Assembly (NCBI GenBank): GCA_963921425.1 | Contig: OY992837.1 | Location: 20,786,630 to 20,850,629, forward strand | Direction: 5' to 3' | Length of the DNA stretch: 64,000 bases | Origin: Dryas octopetala | Taxonomy: Eukaryota; Streptophyta; Magnoliopsida; Rosales; Rosaceae | Shown: positions 1 to 12,346 of the stretch, one piece after another | How the letters are laid out: each line of letters opens with the position of its first letter | Position numbering within the stretch: the first letter of the stretch is position 1 | Translations under genes and position numbers: made by a program | The notes under the pieces: generated by a model | Told to the model about the DNA's origin: nothing | The model's database searches: none | Seen by the model: only the letters and a program-made list of their open reading frames with translations

Positions 1-2685
1 CCTATAAGAAGCACTTTGTTATATTGTATTCTGCGTTTTTTTTTTTTTTGTTTATGGGAAAGTTATACTTTTTATATCTTTGGTATGCATAGTTGTCTCT
101 ATTTTGCTATAAGGTGGTGCAACCTGTGAGTTCGTTTTTTGAGGTCACTTTTTTATTTCTTTTCCCTCAATCTAATGCATATGAGTTTTGAGTGTGGTCA
201 TTTTTTTTCCTTTATGTTGGTAAAGATGAAAGTCTTTGTAACAGATTTTATGATGGCAGGTGTAAAACAATCAAAATAGTGAGGTTGAATTAGTGAGTCT
301 TGCAGGTTTTATAACAAAATTTAAGTGTGGTAATTTTTTTCCTTTCTGTTGGTAAACATGCAAGACTGGAAAAACATACTGATTCAATGTGTGAAAGGAA
401 ATAACTAGACAAAGCAAAAGACCCAGCCACACAAAAGTGTCAAAAAGATAAAGAATGGACATAACATATAGGGCCAGAAACCCAAAACAGTAGGCCGGTG
501 AAATTGGATGGCAGCTGCATTATTATTGTCTTTGTGCACTAAATACTCCATTGCATCAGTTCATGTCAAAATGAAATAGACCCATTGTCATATAAAAGTT
601 ATAACACACAAGGGCCTATATTTATACTTTATAGGCAGAAATAACACATCCATGTTTATAATACAGAATTAAATGTTGACTCTGAATATCAAGAGAGAAT
701 AAAGAGATAATTATATGTGACATTTAATTAATTAATACGCTAACATTCATGTTTAATGACTGTGTGTGTCAATGTTGAACTGCTTTGGGAACATTTTATT
801 TTATCTGGGTGTTCATTTATCCTGCTTTCTGTTGTTTAACATTTTTTATCTGATTTTTCTTTTGGTTAAGGTTTAGAACTGGCTATGGTTTTTGGTGATT
901 GTAAGTTCTTTTGGTCATTGTGAGTTTCAATGTCAATGTTGAACTGCTTTGGGAAAATTTTATTTTATCTGGGTGTTCATTTATCCTGCTTTATGTTGTT
1001 TAACATTTTTTATCTGATTTTTTATTTTGGTTAAGGTTTAGAACACGACCATGGTTTTTGGTGATTGTAAGTTCTTTTGGTCATTGTCAATTTCAAGTTT
1101 ATTGAGTTGATTTATTCTCAGCTAGAGATTTATCAAATTTTGCTTGCTGTTGTGCCAAATTTTTATCCAACTTGCCTTTTGGGGAAAAAAGACAAGGGAG
1201 GTTTAATTTTGTTAACTACTCTTTATTTATTTTTCTCCCTAAATAGGTTTATGCGGTTGATAAATGTCTAAGCCACTTTTATAATTATTTTCAGTCTTTT
1301 AAAATAGGCAGTTTGGTTTGGTTAGATACAAGTTAGGAATTATATATAGTTTTAATTTTCGTTTATTTGACAGCTATTTTGAAGTGCTTAATTAATTTTA
1401 ATTTTATTGTTGCATTCAGATCTCTCAGAAGATATCAACAAAAGTGAAAGGATAATATATATTATTGCAACAATGGATGTATACTTAGCTGCCTAGCTAG
1501 CTGATCTGTTTTATATAGTTGCATTGGTTGAGAAAAACTGTTCATAATGAACAAGTATGCATTAAGGACATAATCAAATGCGTAGTTTGACTGCTAACCT
1601 CTGTTTTCTAATCGTCTCTTAAACTCAAATTGAACTTTAGTTTATGTCTAATAATGATCGAGCGATGTCAATAATTAGTTTATGTTTTGTATGAGGTCGT
1701 TGATTAAATGTCAGAAAAATTGTTGTTTGGTGTGTTTACCCAAAAAAAGTTTGTTTGGAAGAAAATATTACCTCAGTAGAGAGATAGAGAGAGAGAGAGA
1801 GAGTTTTGGCTCTAAAAACGTTTATATATGTTGAATCAATGAATTGGAATTCTTCTATGCAAGTTCAAAACATAACAACTCCTTATAGGAAAAAAAAAAA
1901 AAGGTATGATATAAATGGGATGATGCCATTTTATGATGTGGTTGTTTTGTATGTGCCATTTTTTTTTTTTGGGTGAATATTTTGTATGTGCCATTCCATT
2001 TCATTTCATGATTACATGGCTAAGATTGAAGAGATATTGTGCCAGTGCCTTGCTTTGGGTGTATGTGTGTACATGTTATTTTCAATTTAATTTATTTTCT
2101 CTAAAAAAATTATCTGAGAATGAAAACATTATTTTTAATCAGAAACAGAGAGGTTGTTTTAGTTAGTTAGTATTGTAGTATCTTAATTTTATGCTTTGGG
2201 TTAGGAATTGATTGGGGTCCTCAATCCGGATGATGGGTTGTGATTGACATATTATTCACTTAATTTGTAGCACTATTGAAACAATTTATCTTCCATATGT
2301 CTTGATAGGTGAAAAAAATTAGATAAAAAATTGAAACTGGAACCAGGGGATTATGTCTTTCATTCTGAAGTAACATACTATTATTTGCTTTTGATGATCC
2401 TTAATTTGAGTGGTTATTATTTTGCTTGGTTTTGGTTTATGAGTCAGTGCATTTGGTGCAAAAAATATTGGCTTCTGGTGAAGACCTGGGTTTTTGGCTA
2501 AGTTAGGCTCGAATCACTGTGAGTTGGGTCTGATTGCATAGTTGGAATAGTAGGGTCTATTGTCATCCTATGTTTATATTATTGCTTTATGTTATTACTT
2601 TTCAGTTTAGCAAAATTTAGTTTGCATGAATGTGCATCTGTCCAAGTTTTATCTTATAATAGCAACGTGTGTTGAAGAATTGCAG
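1..2685. other. AT-rich non-coding stretch with a 164-bp tandem duplication
   Basis: No exon can be supported here. The stretch is T-rich on the + strand, as plant introns and intergenic DNA often are, so it may be intronic to the possible terminal exon that follows. It contains a two-copy tandem duplication of about 164 bp (about 769-1090) and a short imperfect repeat of a T-tract segment at about 190-235 and 320-360. Confidence 0.5.
769..1090. repeat. Two-copy tandem duplication, period 164 bp
   Basis: A block starting TCAATGTTGAACTGC at 769 recurs at 933 with few differences, and both copies run to a shared TTCTTTTGGTCATTG. The copies differ mostly in T-tract length and a few substitutions, so this looks like a simple local duplication in non-coding DNA. 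Confidence 0.85.
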
Positions 2686-2801
2686 AAGTTAAAAAAATGG
2701 TCCATAGAGACAAGCTTCAAATGGTTGAAGAGTTCAAACCCACCATGGCATTCCCTATTGTTCAATCACTAAAAGACAAGAAAAAGAAGGGGTGCCCCTG
2801 A
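2686..2801 (+). CDS. Possible 3'-terminal exon of an unrecognised gene
   Basis: A T-rich tract ends in a good acceptor (TTGCAG at 2680-2685), followed by an open frame that reads about 38 residues to TGA at 2799-2801. The peptide ends ...SLKDKKKKGCP and contains VEEFKPTMAFPIVQ, so it is mixed in composition and looks protein-like. Upstream exons would lie further left, possibly outside the window. I do not recognise the family. It could also be a chance reading frame or a relic, because no other exon was found in the 2.7 kb before it. Confidence 0.4.
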
Positions 2802-3289
2802 AAGAATAGACTTAAGTGGATAGAATTCTTACAAATGTTTCACTTAATATGAACTCTTAAATGTTTTACTTCTTTGTTATAAGCTTTGGCAAGTTTTCAG
2901 TTTTAGTGCTTAAATGTTATGATAATAATATGAAAAATGTAATTGTATGATTTGTATCCACTTTCATAATATTTTTAGAGCTCATAAAGTTTTTAGCTTT
3001 AGTGGATACAAAACACTCCATCTATCTACTTAAATTTTATAAGCCTTTAGCACATTTTATAAGTTTTTCACACCCGCAGTACCGCGCGGGCACAATCACT
3101 AGTCCAAAACTAAAGTATGTGGTCTTGTACATGATGATCTCATTTCAGCAATGACAATCTAAGATGTGAAATGAGTTACACTATAACTCAAATATTTTCT
3201 AGGTCAAGCATTGGTGTACAAATTATACCTAGTTTGCATGAAATAGAATTAAAACAATTATTAAGGAAAATAAAACCACTATGCACAAA
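2802..3289. other. Non-coding, AT-rich; nothing recognised
   Basis: This could be the 3' flank of the possible exon ending at 2801. No gene or repeat with supportable ends was seen. Confidence 0.4.
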
Positions 3290-4148
3290 GGGCATGTTTG
3301 GTACATCGTATTAGATTCTGGATATGAATAAATAGTCTATGTCAGTTGTTTGGTGTCCACTTGTATTATTTAATTACCTGACTATGTAAACCGGACTGGG
3401 CTTTTAATACTCTCTTTACCTGACTAACTAATACAACTCACACACCTAGGATTAGATAATACACGCTTAAATTGGGAAAACAAAAACACGCTGAAAATCA
3501 ACAGACGTTATTTTCATCTTCTTCTCCTTAGGGTTTTCTCTGCTATCTTCTCCACAGGTTCTTCTCTTCACTTTTCTCCAGGTATCCATCTCTCATTCTC
3601 TCTCTCTCATACTCTCTCCAATATGCTTCTTCTCTGTTCTTCTCTTTCTTTATATATTTCCTCTTCTATGTATGATGTCTAATTATCTCTTCTTATTTTT
3701 TCTTTTAAATTTATTCAATAGATCATTTTATTACATTTTTTTGGGAATTAGGTTATGATTTTTTCTTCAATAAAGATGTGCTTATATACTATGTGAAACG
3801 TATGATCCTAAGTTCTACAATTATGAGAATGAATTTCCTCATGTCCTCTTGTCCTATAGATCTTGGCAAAAACAAAAGAAAAAAAAAATTCTTGTCGTAT
3901 GAATCTTGCCAAAAATAATTTGTGTCATATGAATTTTAATTTTCACTAAGTTATCCAAGAATTAAAAAAATAGTCTGATTCGCTGCTATCCGATGGAGCA
4001 CCAAACGCAATATAACTTAGTTGGACTGTTTATCCGGAACAGTACCAAACGCCTGATAATATTCTGGATAAACAGTCAGTACTCTCCGGAACAGATAATA
4101 CTATCCGGCAGAAATTAGTCAATACAGTCCGACGTACCAAACGAGCCC
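3290..4148. mobile_element. Non-autonomous TIR DNA transposon (GGGC..GTTTGGTAC ends)
   Basis: The left end reads GGGCATGTTTGGTACATCG and the right end is the inverse of GGGCTCGTTTGGTACGTCGG. The inner arms also pair (TCCGGATAAACAGTC-like blocks near 4030-4110). It is flanked by AAA on both sides, a possible 3-bp target duplication, which would suit a PIF/Harbinger-like element; the superfamily is inferred. The middle (about 3490-3620) holds a pyrimidine-rich stretch with CTTAGGGTTTTC that looks like a plant 5' leader, so the element may have picked up gene flank. No transposase is visible. Confidence 0.6.
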
Positions 4149-4769
4149 AAAATGTCTATGCCAAAAGATCAGAACCCAAAGTAAAGTCCATGGCATATAT
4201 AGATGTTCAACTTCAAAAGTAAATAATAGGTTTTTCACAGTTCTCCGAAAAAAGTAGCACAAATTATGACTAGTCACTTTACAAGCCATAGATTTTTGCA
4301 GCCAAATTAACCAATTGTACGCTACACTACCTCAAAAGCCAATATATCCAGTATATATTGTAATAACCTGATTATGTTTAAAAAAAAATTTTAATTATTA
4401 TGTTTAATTAGTTTTTATTAAACATACTTATATTTTTATTTACATTTATATATATATTTCAATATTATCTATTTTATAATTATGTTTAAAAAAAAAATTT
4501 GAAAACGTGTAGAAGACAGTAGCTTCTACACCCTACCGTTGTTTTAAAATTTTGTTTCATTGGTTTAACAAAAGGTGGCTGGGCAGTTGTGCAGTGTGTG
4601 GTGAAGGTGTGTGCTTGTGAGTTAGGCAGTGTGTGTGTGTGTTTCGGTGGCAGAGGTGCGTGTTTGTGGTGTTATAAGGCTGGGTTTATTTAACTTAGCT
4701 TAGAACACCAAAAGCAAGAACCCCATAACCCAGCCAACCTGAGAGAGAAAGAGAAGAAGAGAAACCAAA

Positions 4770-4774
<5 letters not shown>

Positions 4775-4861
<87 letters not shown>
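4775..4861. repeat. (GA)n microsatellite
   Basis: An almost pure AG dinucleotide run of about 85 bp, inside the first LTR of the deleted chromovirus. The serine/leucine-only reading frames over it are artefacts of the repeat. Confidence 0.95.
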
Positions 4862-4865
<4 letters not shown>

Positions 4866-6230
4866 ACACAGAAAAAGAAAAGGAGAGAAAGAGAAGGTAA
4901 TTTTCAATTTTCCATGGATACTCAGTTTTCTGTGATTTTGAATTTAGGTGATGATATCTGTATTGGTGAGGTTTATTTGATTGTTAGAGTCGTCTTTAAG
5001 ATCACAAACAACCTAGAGATTGAAGAAGAAGTGAAGGATTTTCGGGTTGGGGTGTAGAGAGCAAATTTTCAGTTTTGAGTTTTTGAATTTAAATTCATTT
5101 GATTGTGTTTCCTTTGATTTTGGTTGAAGTTTAAGTTATAATTTTTCATTTCTTAGCCTTAGGAACTGATTTGGATGGTGAGAATTGAAGAAAAATGAGT
5201 TTGGTTGAATTTTGGAAAATCTGCCAAATTTATGCAATTTTTGACAGTGCTCGGGTAGCCTACTTTGAGGTCTTATATCTTGAGTTGTAGAGATCTATTT
5301 TGAGTGTTCTTTGATGGTTGTAAAAAGAAGTTGCAGAGCTTTAAAATGAGTATAAGTTTGCTCAATTTGGAGTTGATTTGATAGGGTAAACAACGAGCCA
5401 AAGTTGGAAAAAAATAAGCAACACTGGCAGCAAGGTTGAAGATGATGAACAGTGCCGCCGGACCACCACTCACACCACTGGCGCGTGGCGGTGCGGGCGA
5501 CGGCGTGCGGCGGCCCGATGACCGGGGAAAGTCCTGCCCCACTGCATTTTAGTCCGTTGGTGGCCTCCGTTTTGCAATCTGAAACCCCTAATTTAGTGTT
5601 TTCACTACACACACTAGAATTAGAGAGTGAGCGATGTTTATTCCATAATTAATTGTGATATTTTCTACGAGATTAGGTTCGAAGAACTACCCGGCGACAC
5701 GAGGCTATTTTTAGTGGCGGATTAAGCTCGTTTTCAAGGTAGAGGGATCTGGGGAACCTTAAATTGCAAAATTTGATTTTATTGAATATTTGTTGAAAAA
5801 TGCAATATGTGTGCTAATATATGATTTATATGATTATTTGAATTACTTGAACATGATATAAATTAGTTAATTATTATATAATTATGTGCATTTATTTGAA
5901 TGTGACATTTATTTGAACGTGAAGCATGATTCATTGAGAAATGAAGATTTTGGTAGTGAGAAGGGGTTGAGAGTTAAATTTAAATTCATAGAGTGGGCGG
6001 GGAGTGAAGCCCCTTCAGTAGAGACTGATAAAACGATCTAACCTCCCCAAAGCGCATTCGGACCTTCATCAGAGATCGAAGTCAAGATGAATTGTAATTT
6101 ATTTTTTTAAAGGGATTATTAAGGAAGTGCACCATAACATTCATGAATCTATAATATTATTAAATATTTCTGCACCAATTTGTATGATTCATTGAGATTC
6201 AATATAATTAATTTTGCATGTTAAGGTGAA

Positions 6231-6347
6231 ATGTCCCTATTGAGCAATTGGTTAGAGAAGGTACTATGGAGAAACGAGAATACTGAGGAAATGACGTGGG
6301 AAGTAGAAGCTGAAGTACGTCAGAAGTATCCCGAGCTATTTCTTTAA
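6231..6347 (+). pseudogene. C-terminal chromodomain remnant of a chromovirus integrase
   Basis: The frame from 6231 to TAA at 6345-6347 contains KVLWRNENTEEMTWEVE and ends EVRQKYPELFL. This matches the usual end of plant chromovirus pol, where an integrase-linked chromodomain (V-L-W-R-N...E-x-T-W-E) is followed by a K-Y-P-x-L-F tail. Only the last 38 or so residues remain, and protease, reverse transcriptase, RNase H and the integrase core are absent. It sits directly 5' of the purine tract and second LTR, as expected in an intact element. Confidence 0.75.
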
Positions 6348-6492
6348 CTTTTCGGTAAGTGCGACATTTTGAGGACAAAATTTCTTTTAAGGATGTTAGA
6401 TTGTAACCAGATTATGTTTAAAAAAAATTAATTATTATGTTTAATTAGTTTTTATTAAACATACTTATATTTTTATTTACATTTATATATAT

Positions 6493-6936
6493 GAGGAGTG
6501 CTTTAAAGGTAACCAATTAGTAAGATAATATAACGCTAACTATCATTTTGAGCCCACTACACAATGTAATTTCATGATCTGAACTGTTTATTTTTTAGGC
6601 TCTCATTCAAAGATCATTCTTAAAAAAAAGTAACAAAATCGGAAATCGTTTAGCCAACTATTAGTAAGCTAATTGTGCTCATGTAAATGAACGAACACAA
6701 GTTTTTCATGAAATGATTGTAATGATAATCGAATGGTTAAATGATTTCTGATTTGGTTGATAATCGAATGGTTAAATGATTTCTGATTTGGTTGATTTTT
6801 TGTAAGGTTAATCTTTGAATGGAGACCTAAAATATAAACGGTTTGGATTATGAGATTACATTATGTAGTGGGCCCAAAATGGTGGATAATATTGTATTAT
6901 CTTAATTATTAACTAGTTAGCTCTAGAGCATTTTTG
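6493..6936. mobile_element. Foldback MITE nested in the chromovirus LTR
   Basis: The left arm, beginning GAGGAGTGCTTTAAAGG, pairs with an inverted right arm (CTAACTAGTTAG...CTCTAGAGCA), and the inner arms pair across a palindromic centre near 6720-6790. It splits an LTR segment found uninterrupted at about 4440-4480. The flanks are TATATATAT on both sides, which hides the exact target duplication. It shares an inner core (AAAGATCATTCTTA...AATCGGAAATCG) with other foldback elements in the window. Confidence 0.7.
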
Positions 6937-7017
6937 TATATATATATATATATATTTCAATATTATCTATTTTATAATTATGTTAAAAAAATAATAATGT
7001 AAATCTTTTGTGGTAAC

Positions 7018-8867
7018 CAAGGAGTAAAATTTCGGTTTCGAGGAAATTTTCGATGGAAATTTCGATGGAAATTTTCGATGGAAATTTCGATGGAAATTTT
7101 CGTGGAAATTTCGATTAAAATTTCGATTTCGATAAAATTAGACAAAAACGACGGAAATTGCTATCAAAATACGGAAATTTTGAATGAAACTTGATCATAT
7201 GTTTATTGAACATATTATCTACTACATTTATAAAAAACATTGAAGAAACCAAATTATATAGTAGGTTTCATATGATATAAGGTAAATATAATGCGCGCTG
7301 GACAAATACTGTTAAATAAAATTAGTATAATGAATAAATGAAATTAGTATATTATTTATACTCTATAATTTAGAGACTAAATCCTAATACTAAACCTTAT
7401 ATACTCTATATACCTTAATACTCTTTATACTCTATAATTTATAGACTAAACACTATATGCTCTATAATCTATACTATATATTGTTTAGGATATGCTATAG
7501 GATATTAGTGTTTAGGCCCTTTAGGATATTTTTAATTATTTTTTATATATAAATATATTAGAGTTTAAAAACAACTAAACGAAACACCAAAATGACCAAA
7601 CGAAACCCGAAACTTTTTTTTTTTCTTTCCAATTGCCCAAAGTCTCCAAATCTCAATCAACCCTAAACTTTTTTTTTTTTTTCCTTTTCATTTGTTTTCC
7701 CAATTATTTGTTTTTATTTTATACTTAAAATTAAAGAAGGGCAATATCTTTTACCAAAAAAAAAAAAAGGACAATATCACTCACATTGCTATATTAATAG
7801 TCAGGAGGAAGTTTATTGGGAACCATTATAGAAAAAAAAAACAATAAATATAAACAGAGGATTCAATCCCCCTAAAAAAAAAAAAACTCCAACCCTCCAA
7901 CAATAAACATACCCAACCCATCTGCGTAATAAGTCACATTAATTAATATAAATAAGGACACATGGTTTTGAATTTCTCACTTCTCTTTCTAAGTTTCTAT
8001 TTCTCATCTTTTTTCCCAAAAAGTCGAAATATGGCAGCCATAAATAAGGGTTGACCACATCTGTAATTGTGGCAACTATGTGACCATTCAATAATTATAT
8101 ATTTTTAATAAAGTTTATAAATATTTATAATGGTTAATTTAGAGCTTAACATTTATGCTTAAAGTCTAAAGACTATGTTGTAAATAGAACTCAAGTATTA
8201 TCAAAAGTAAGTTGTAATTGGCATATAGTCACAATTGTGTAATTGTCATATACAATTGTTTTTTTTTTTTTAACGAAAAATGAGTGAGCCTTCAAATGAG
8301 CGTTTAATGGGTATCTGAACATTGGACAAGGCCCTAAAGAAATTCCTTCCCTCCCCTTAATATATAAAACAAAAAAATTTGTGAATTAATATTGTATCAA
8401 AAAAAAAAAGTTGTTTTGAGTCTTGAGACTTGTACAAAAAATAATAGGATTGAAAATAATTTAATTGTCATATAAATATAATTAAATAAATTTAAAAACA
8501 ACCATGTGAAGCAAACCCAACAAAAAAAATAACACATATGATGAATAAGGTTTTCTTTTTTTAATGTGTAAGGTTCGAGATAATGCACTAGCCCTACAAG
8601 GTGCATTGTCAAATTGTCAATAATAGCAAATATGTTATAGACTTATAGCCTTTTGACTTGTAAAAGTAACTCTGCAGTTTTACTTCCCCATTTCCCCATT
8701 CCTTCCTTTTTTTTCCGTAAAGCATGCTCTAGGCTCCAGCTCCCCCATTTAGCCATTCCCCATTTCCCCTTTCTTTCCTTGTTTTTTTCTTCTTTTCCTT
8801 TCTCTCCAGACTTCACCCAGACCACCCTTTTCTTCTTTTCCTTTCTCTCCACAAACTCCACCCCGTG

Positions 8868-8957
<90 letters not shown>

Positions 8958-9365
8958 CATCCCCATCACCAGCCCACCATCACCCTCATCTCGCCGCTGC
9001 CGCCGCCCTCCGCCGCCGAAACCCACCGAAAACCCAGCCCCTCTCCTCTTCTCTTCCTCCCTTCTTTTCCTCCTCCCTCCACGACCTCAACTCCCAAGTG
9101 ACAAAGAGATCTGAGTTTGGGGGAGATTTGGGGTTGATCTGAGTTTGGGGGAGATTTGGGGCTGAGTTTGGGCGAAATTTCGTTCAAATTTCGTCAAATT
9201 TCGGCGAAATTTTACAAAAATAAACATATTCCGAGTTCAAAATTTCGGGCGAAATTTCGCCGAAATAATTCCGAAAAATAATGGATTCGTGATAAAATTT
9301 CGGGACTTCAAAAAAACGAAAATTTCGGCGAAATTTCGGCGAAATTTTTGAAATTTCATTCCTTG
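7018..9365. mobile_element. Non-autonomous hAT-like transposon, CAAGG family, copy 1
   Basis: The ends are CAAGGAGTAAAATTTC and GAAATTTCATTCCTTG, inverted and near-identical, flanked by a perfect 8-bp duplication GTGGTAAC (7010-7017 and 9366-9373). An 8-bp duplication is the hAT signature. Both subterminal regions are crowded with AAATTTCG/CGAAATTT motifs. The interior holds a long (CT)n run and a GC-rich pyrimidine stretch, but no transposase. Two further copies lie at 43440-44752 and 60360-62315. Confidence 0.8.
8871..8954. repeat. (CT)n microsatellite
   Basis: A pure CT run of about 84 bp inside hAT copy 1. The Arg-Glu and Ser-Leu reading frames over it are artefacts. Confidence 0.95.
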
Positions 9366-9373
9366 GTGGTAAC

Positions 9374-10594
9374 TGACCTTTTTCATGCCCACTAGTTTCA
9401 CTTGAAAGATTTCAGAATATAATCATCTATGGTAACTGACCTTGTCGTTCTTCTTCAAAATTGGAAGCTGCACATGCATAACCCTCTGCTATTGATTAAT
9501 AACCCTCTGCTATTGATTATCACAAGAGGGCTGAAGCTAATAATGCTTAAGAAGCGAATTTCTTGGTTTCAATTCGTGTTTTAAATCTTTTGTGCTTCTT
9601 GAAAGGTTGCTTGGTGGGCCGACCTTGGAAGATTGTTGGTAGGATGTGGAATGGGGCTTCTTTCATATGTGGTAATTAATTTGTGTGAGGATTGCAACTC
9701 ATATAAGATTGTTATTCAAGTGCCAGATAAAAGCATTAATGTTTCGATTACAAACAGGTGCCTCTGTATATAGCAGAAATAACCCCAAAGAATCTGCGGG
9801 GAGGATTTACAACAATTCATCATATATCAAGCACCGAATTAAAATCACAACCAGTCCCCAATGTAAACTGGCAATCAGTTGAGTAAAACTAGACACTCAT
9901 CATATGTATCAATATACCAGCTATTACCCAAAAAGTGTTGAATTCAGATTCTACAAAATAGATCTATAACAGCCCCAAAAAAGAACTAAGAGCTCAGTTG
10001 AGTAAAATTAGATCTACTCAAATCGAACCCAGAGAAAACCAAGAGGAAGAGAAAGAGAAAGAGGAACCACAGAAGACGAAGAGAAAAAGATAGAGGAACA
10101 TGGCCTAACCTTTTACGAAATATCCAGAGGACGATGATGGAACCCTAGAACCAGCAGGACTAGTTGATGAAGCTTCGCGCGCGACCAACCAAGTTCGGCA
10201 ATGGGGATATCAACATCGATCAGTGACGACGAGAATGAAGGATTTGGGTCTGGGGCATGTGAGTGTCTGAGAGAGTGAGGTAGTCTTCTGGAGGTATCGG
10301 GCTAAGTGTTGGCCGGGGGGTTAGGTCTGATACACATGTACAAAAAAATCTTTTAAGTCTTTTGGAGTTTCGCGCCTCTATTGTCTAAGTCATCACTTAT
10401 GACTTTAATTATTAGTTTTTTAGATTATTTTGGTCAAAGGGCAGGTTTTTACACATTAGTTTTAAATCTTGGCGATATTTAATCTAATTTACATATCGGC
10501 CGACAAATCAACTGATATCTAAATTTATATTATATCGATTTTCATAAAAACCGATAACTAACTAGTGATGTCTATCAACGTTTTTGTACTAGTG
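9374..10594. mobile_element. Possible right-end remnant of a third CACTA element
   Basis: Between 10465 and 10594 there are repeated GATAT/ATATCGG motifs (CATATCGGCCG, CAACTGATATC, AAAAACCGATAAC) like the subterminal repeats of the CACTA element at 12347, ending TTTTTGTACTAGTG, a degenerate version of its TTTTTCTTGTAGTG end. No matching left end was found, so the left limit given is only the end of the preceding hAT. The remainder (9374-10460) has no clear gene. Its 10010-10300 part is purine-rich and resembles a plant leader on the minus strand. Confidence 0.35.
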
Positions 10595-10599
10595 TCGGT

Positions 10600-11935
10600 T
10601 TTGGAATGATAACTGGACTGGGATGGGTGCTTTGAGGGATTATGTGATCAAAACCATTCCTCCTTCTATGCTTGAGTTGTATGTTAATAGTGTTTGCACT
10701 CCTTTTGGTTGGAATATTGGTCTTTTGAAGGAGTTTCTTCCTGACTCTATTGTTCAGCTTATTTGTGGGATTCAAGCTGGTGGGACTATTTGTGGTGATG
10801 ACAGATTTATTTGAAGCCTTACTCCTTCAGGAATTTTTTTTGTTAAGACAGCTTATCAGTCTTTGTTCTGTGATGTAGAGTGGCCCCCCTGGAAATGGGC
10901 TTTTATTTGGAAAATTAAAATTCCCCCTAAGATTAAGACCTTCCTTTGGTTAGTGGCTCATGGTGACACTAATGAGGCTAGATTAAGAAGGGGTCTTTCT
11001 CAAGATGCTAAGCGCCCTAGATGCTTTTCTTAATTGGAGTCTATGGAGCATTTGTTTAGAAGTTGCATGTCCTCTATGTGTATTTGGGATGCCATGAATT
11101 GGAATGAGGAGTTTTCTGTGTCTCTTACTACTGGTTTTCAGGATTAGTTGTTTCAGAATTTAAAATCCAAAGTTTGCTTATCTAATGGCTTGCCTTGGTC
11201 TTGTCTTTTTGCTATGGCTCTTGGGTATATTTGGTGGTGGAGGTGTAAATATATTTTTGAACTTGGGTTTCAATTGCCTTTTGAGCCTCAAGCGTTGATT
11301 AGGAGGTATGCTAATGAGTGTTATATGGCTAATGATGGTCAGGCTATTTTGGGTTCTAAGAAGTCTAATATGGTTCATTGGGTGAGGCCTCCAAGGGATT
11401 GGTATAAGCTTAATAATGATGCTAGTCTGAGAAAGGATGTTGGTAGAATTTGTGCACGTAGTGTGCTACAAGATGCTTATGGTGCCTTGATTATAGGATT
11501 TTCTTCTAATTTGGGTAGCAAAGGTGTTCTTGATGCAGAGCTCGGGGGCTTATACAACGGCCTTTGTTTAGCTTGGGATTCTGGGATTAGAAAGCTAGAG
11601 GTGGAGATGGATTATGCTGTGTCTGTGTCTCTTTTGCAGACTCCTCTTGAGGTTAAATATCCTCTCTTTAGCATTGTTAATAGTTGTAAGGACTTACTCA
11701 GCAGACAATGGACTTGTGTGGTGTGACATGTGTTTTATGAGCAGAATTGTGTGGCTGATGGGCTTGCTGCTCTTGGCCATGATTTGGATCTTGGATGTCA
11801 TCTCTTTGTGACACCCCTCCCTGCATTGCTAGTCTGGTGTTGGCTGATGGTCTTGGTCGTGAGAGACCCCGTTTAGTTAGAGGCTAGATTGTTGTGTTTT
11901 TGTTTGGGCTTAGGCCTGCACTTTCACCAAAAAAC
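10600..11935 (+). pseudogene. 5'-truncated LINE: zf-RVT and RNase H remnant
   Basis: This is the 3' part of a plant non-LTR retrotransposon polyprotein. A region with KIPPKIKTFLWLVAHG is typical of the zinc-binding zf-RVT domain that follows reverse transcriptase. It is followed by an RNase H-like (RVT_3) domain with NNDAS, DAELGGLYNGL and LEVEMDYAVSV, which carry the acidic residues of that fold. Reading frames are broken by stops (one after DDRFI near 10814, another in the zinc motif, another after WTCVV near 11725). The 3' end is A-rich (CACCAAAAAACAAAAAAATT), as expected for a LINE tail. Upstream endonuclease and reverse transcriptase are missing. Confidence 0.75.
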
Positions 11936-11940
11936 AAAAA

Positions 11941-12346
11941 AATTAACTGCAAGCATGAATGTAAATTGAACTTGTAATGAGGATAGATCTGGTGGAACTG
12001 AGACTTCAATAATTCCTTCACATCCGTGTCACATTCTTCATGGTAGGTCTTAGTGATATGGATCCTCTTAAATGCACCAAATTGCTATCATCAGATACTT
12101 CTTCATCTTCTTAATGTCATCCATGATCATCATCGTTCTCCAGTAATAGATGCAGTTTCATTTGCCTATACTTTATAGCAATTATTAGCCCAATCAGCTA
12201 GTATCATATTTGATCTTTGTCGTATATCTCTGCTTCACAAATCTTCCTGTAGAAAATAATCTCTAATAACAAAATGTCGTAGTTGTAAACATCCACCTTC
12301 ACTATGACAAAGTTTTGAACTATTCAGGGGCCACATACCCTTTTGT
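11941..12346 (-). pseudogene. Kinase pseudogene (G-type lectin receptor kinase), C-terminal half
   Basis: Read on the minus strand from the CACTA edge, the sequence begins TKGYVAPE, the activation-segment end and APE motif of receptor-like kinases. It continues, with several stops and shifts, through MDDIKKMKKYLMIAIWCI (subdomain X-XI, where WCIQ is usual) to GIIEVSVPPD near 11990. This C-terminal signature is typical of G-type lectin S-receptor-like Ser/Thr kinases of the RLK1/LECRK class. Many stops make it a pseudogene. The upstream part lies on the far side of the CACTA element, at 18311-18480. Confidence 0.7.

Larger units (their letters stand above)
4359..7009 (+). mobile_element. Deleted chromovirus (Ty3/gypsy) LTR retrotransposon
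   Basis: A segment starting TGTAATAACCTGATTATG at 4359 recurs at 6402 (TGTAACCAGATTATG...), giving the starts of two LTRs in the same orientation. Just before the second LTR lie the end of pol (6231-6347) and a polypurine-like tail, GAGGACAAAATTTC at 6371, the usual 3' end of plant chromoviruses. No tRNA-Met-type primer site or gag/pol body is seen, so most of the interior is deleted. The second LTR is interrupted by a MITE at 6493 and is lost near 6985-7009, where a hAT element begins. The first LTR includes a long (GA)n tract. Confidence 0.7.

Noticed and set aside
8643-9114. Long open frames rich in Arg-Glu (minus) and Ser-Leu (plus)
   Set aside because: They are created by a (CT)n/(GA)n microsatellite inside a hAT element. 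No domain and no codon structure outside the repeat.
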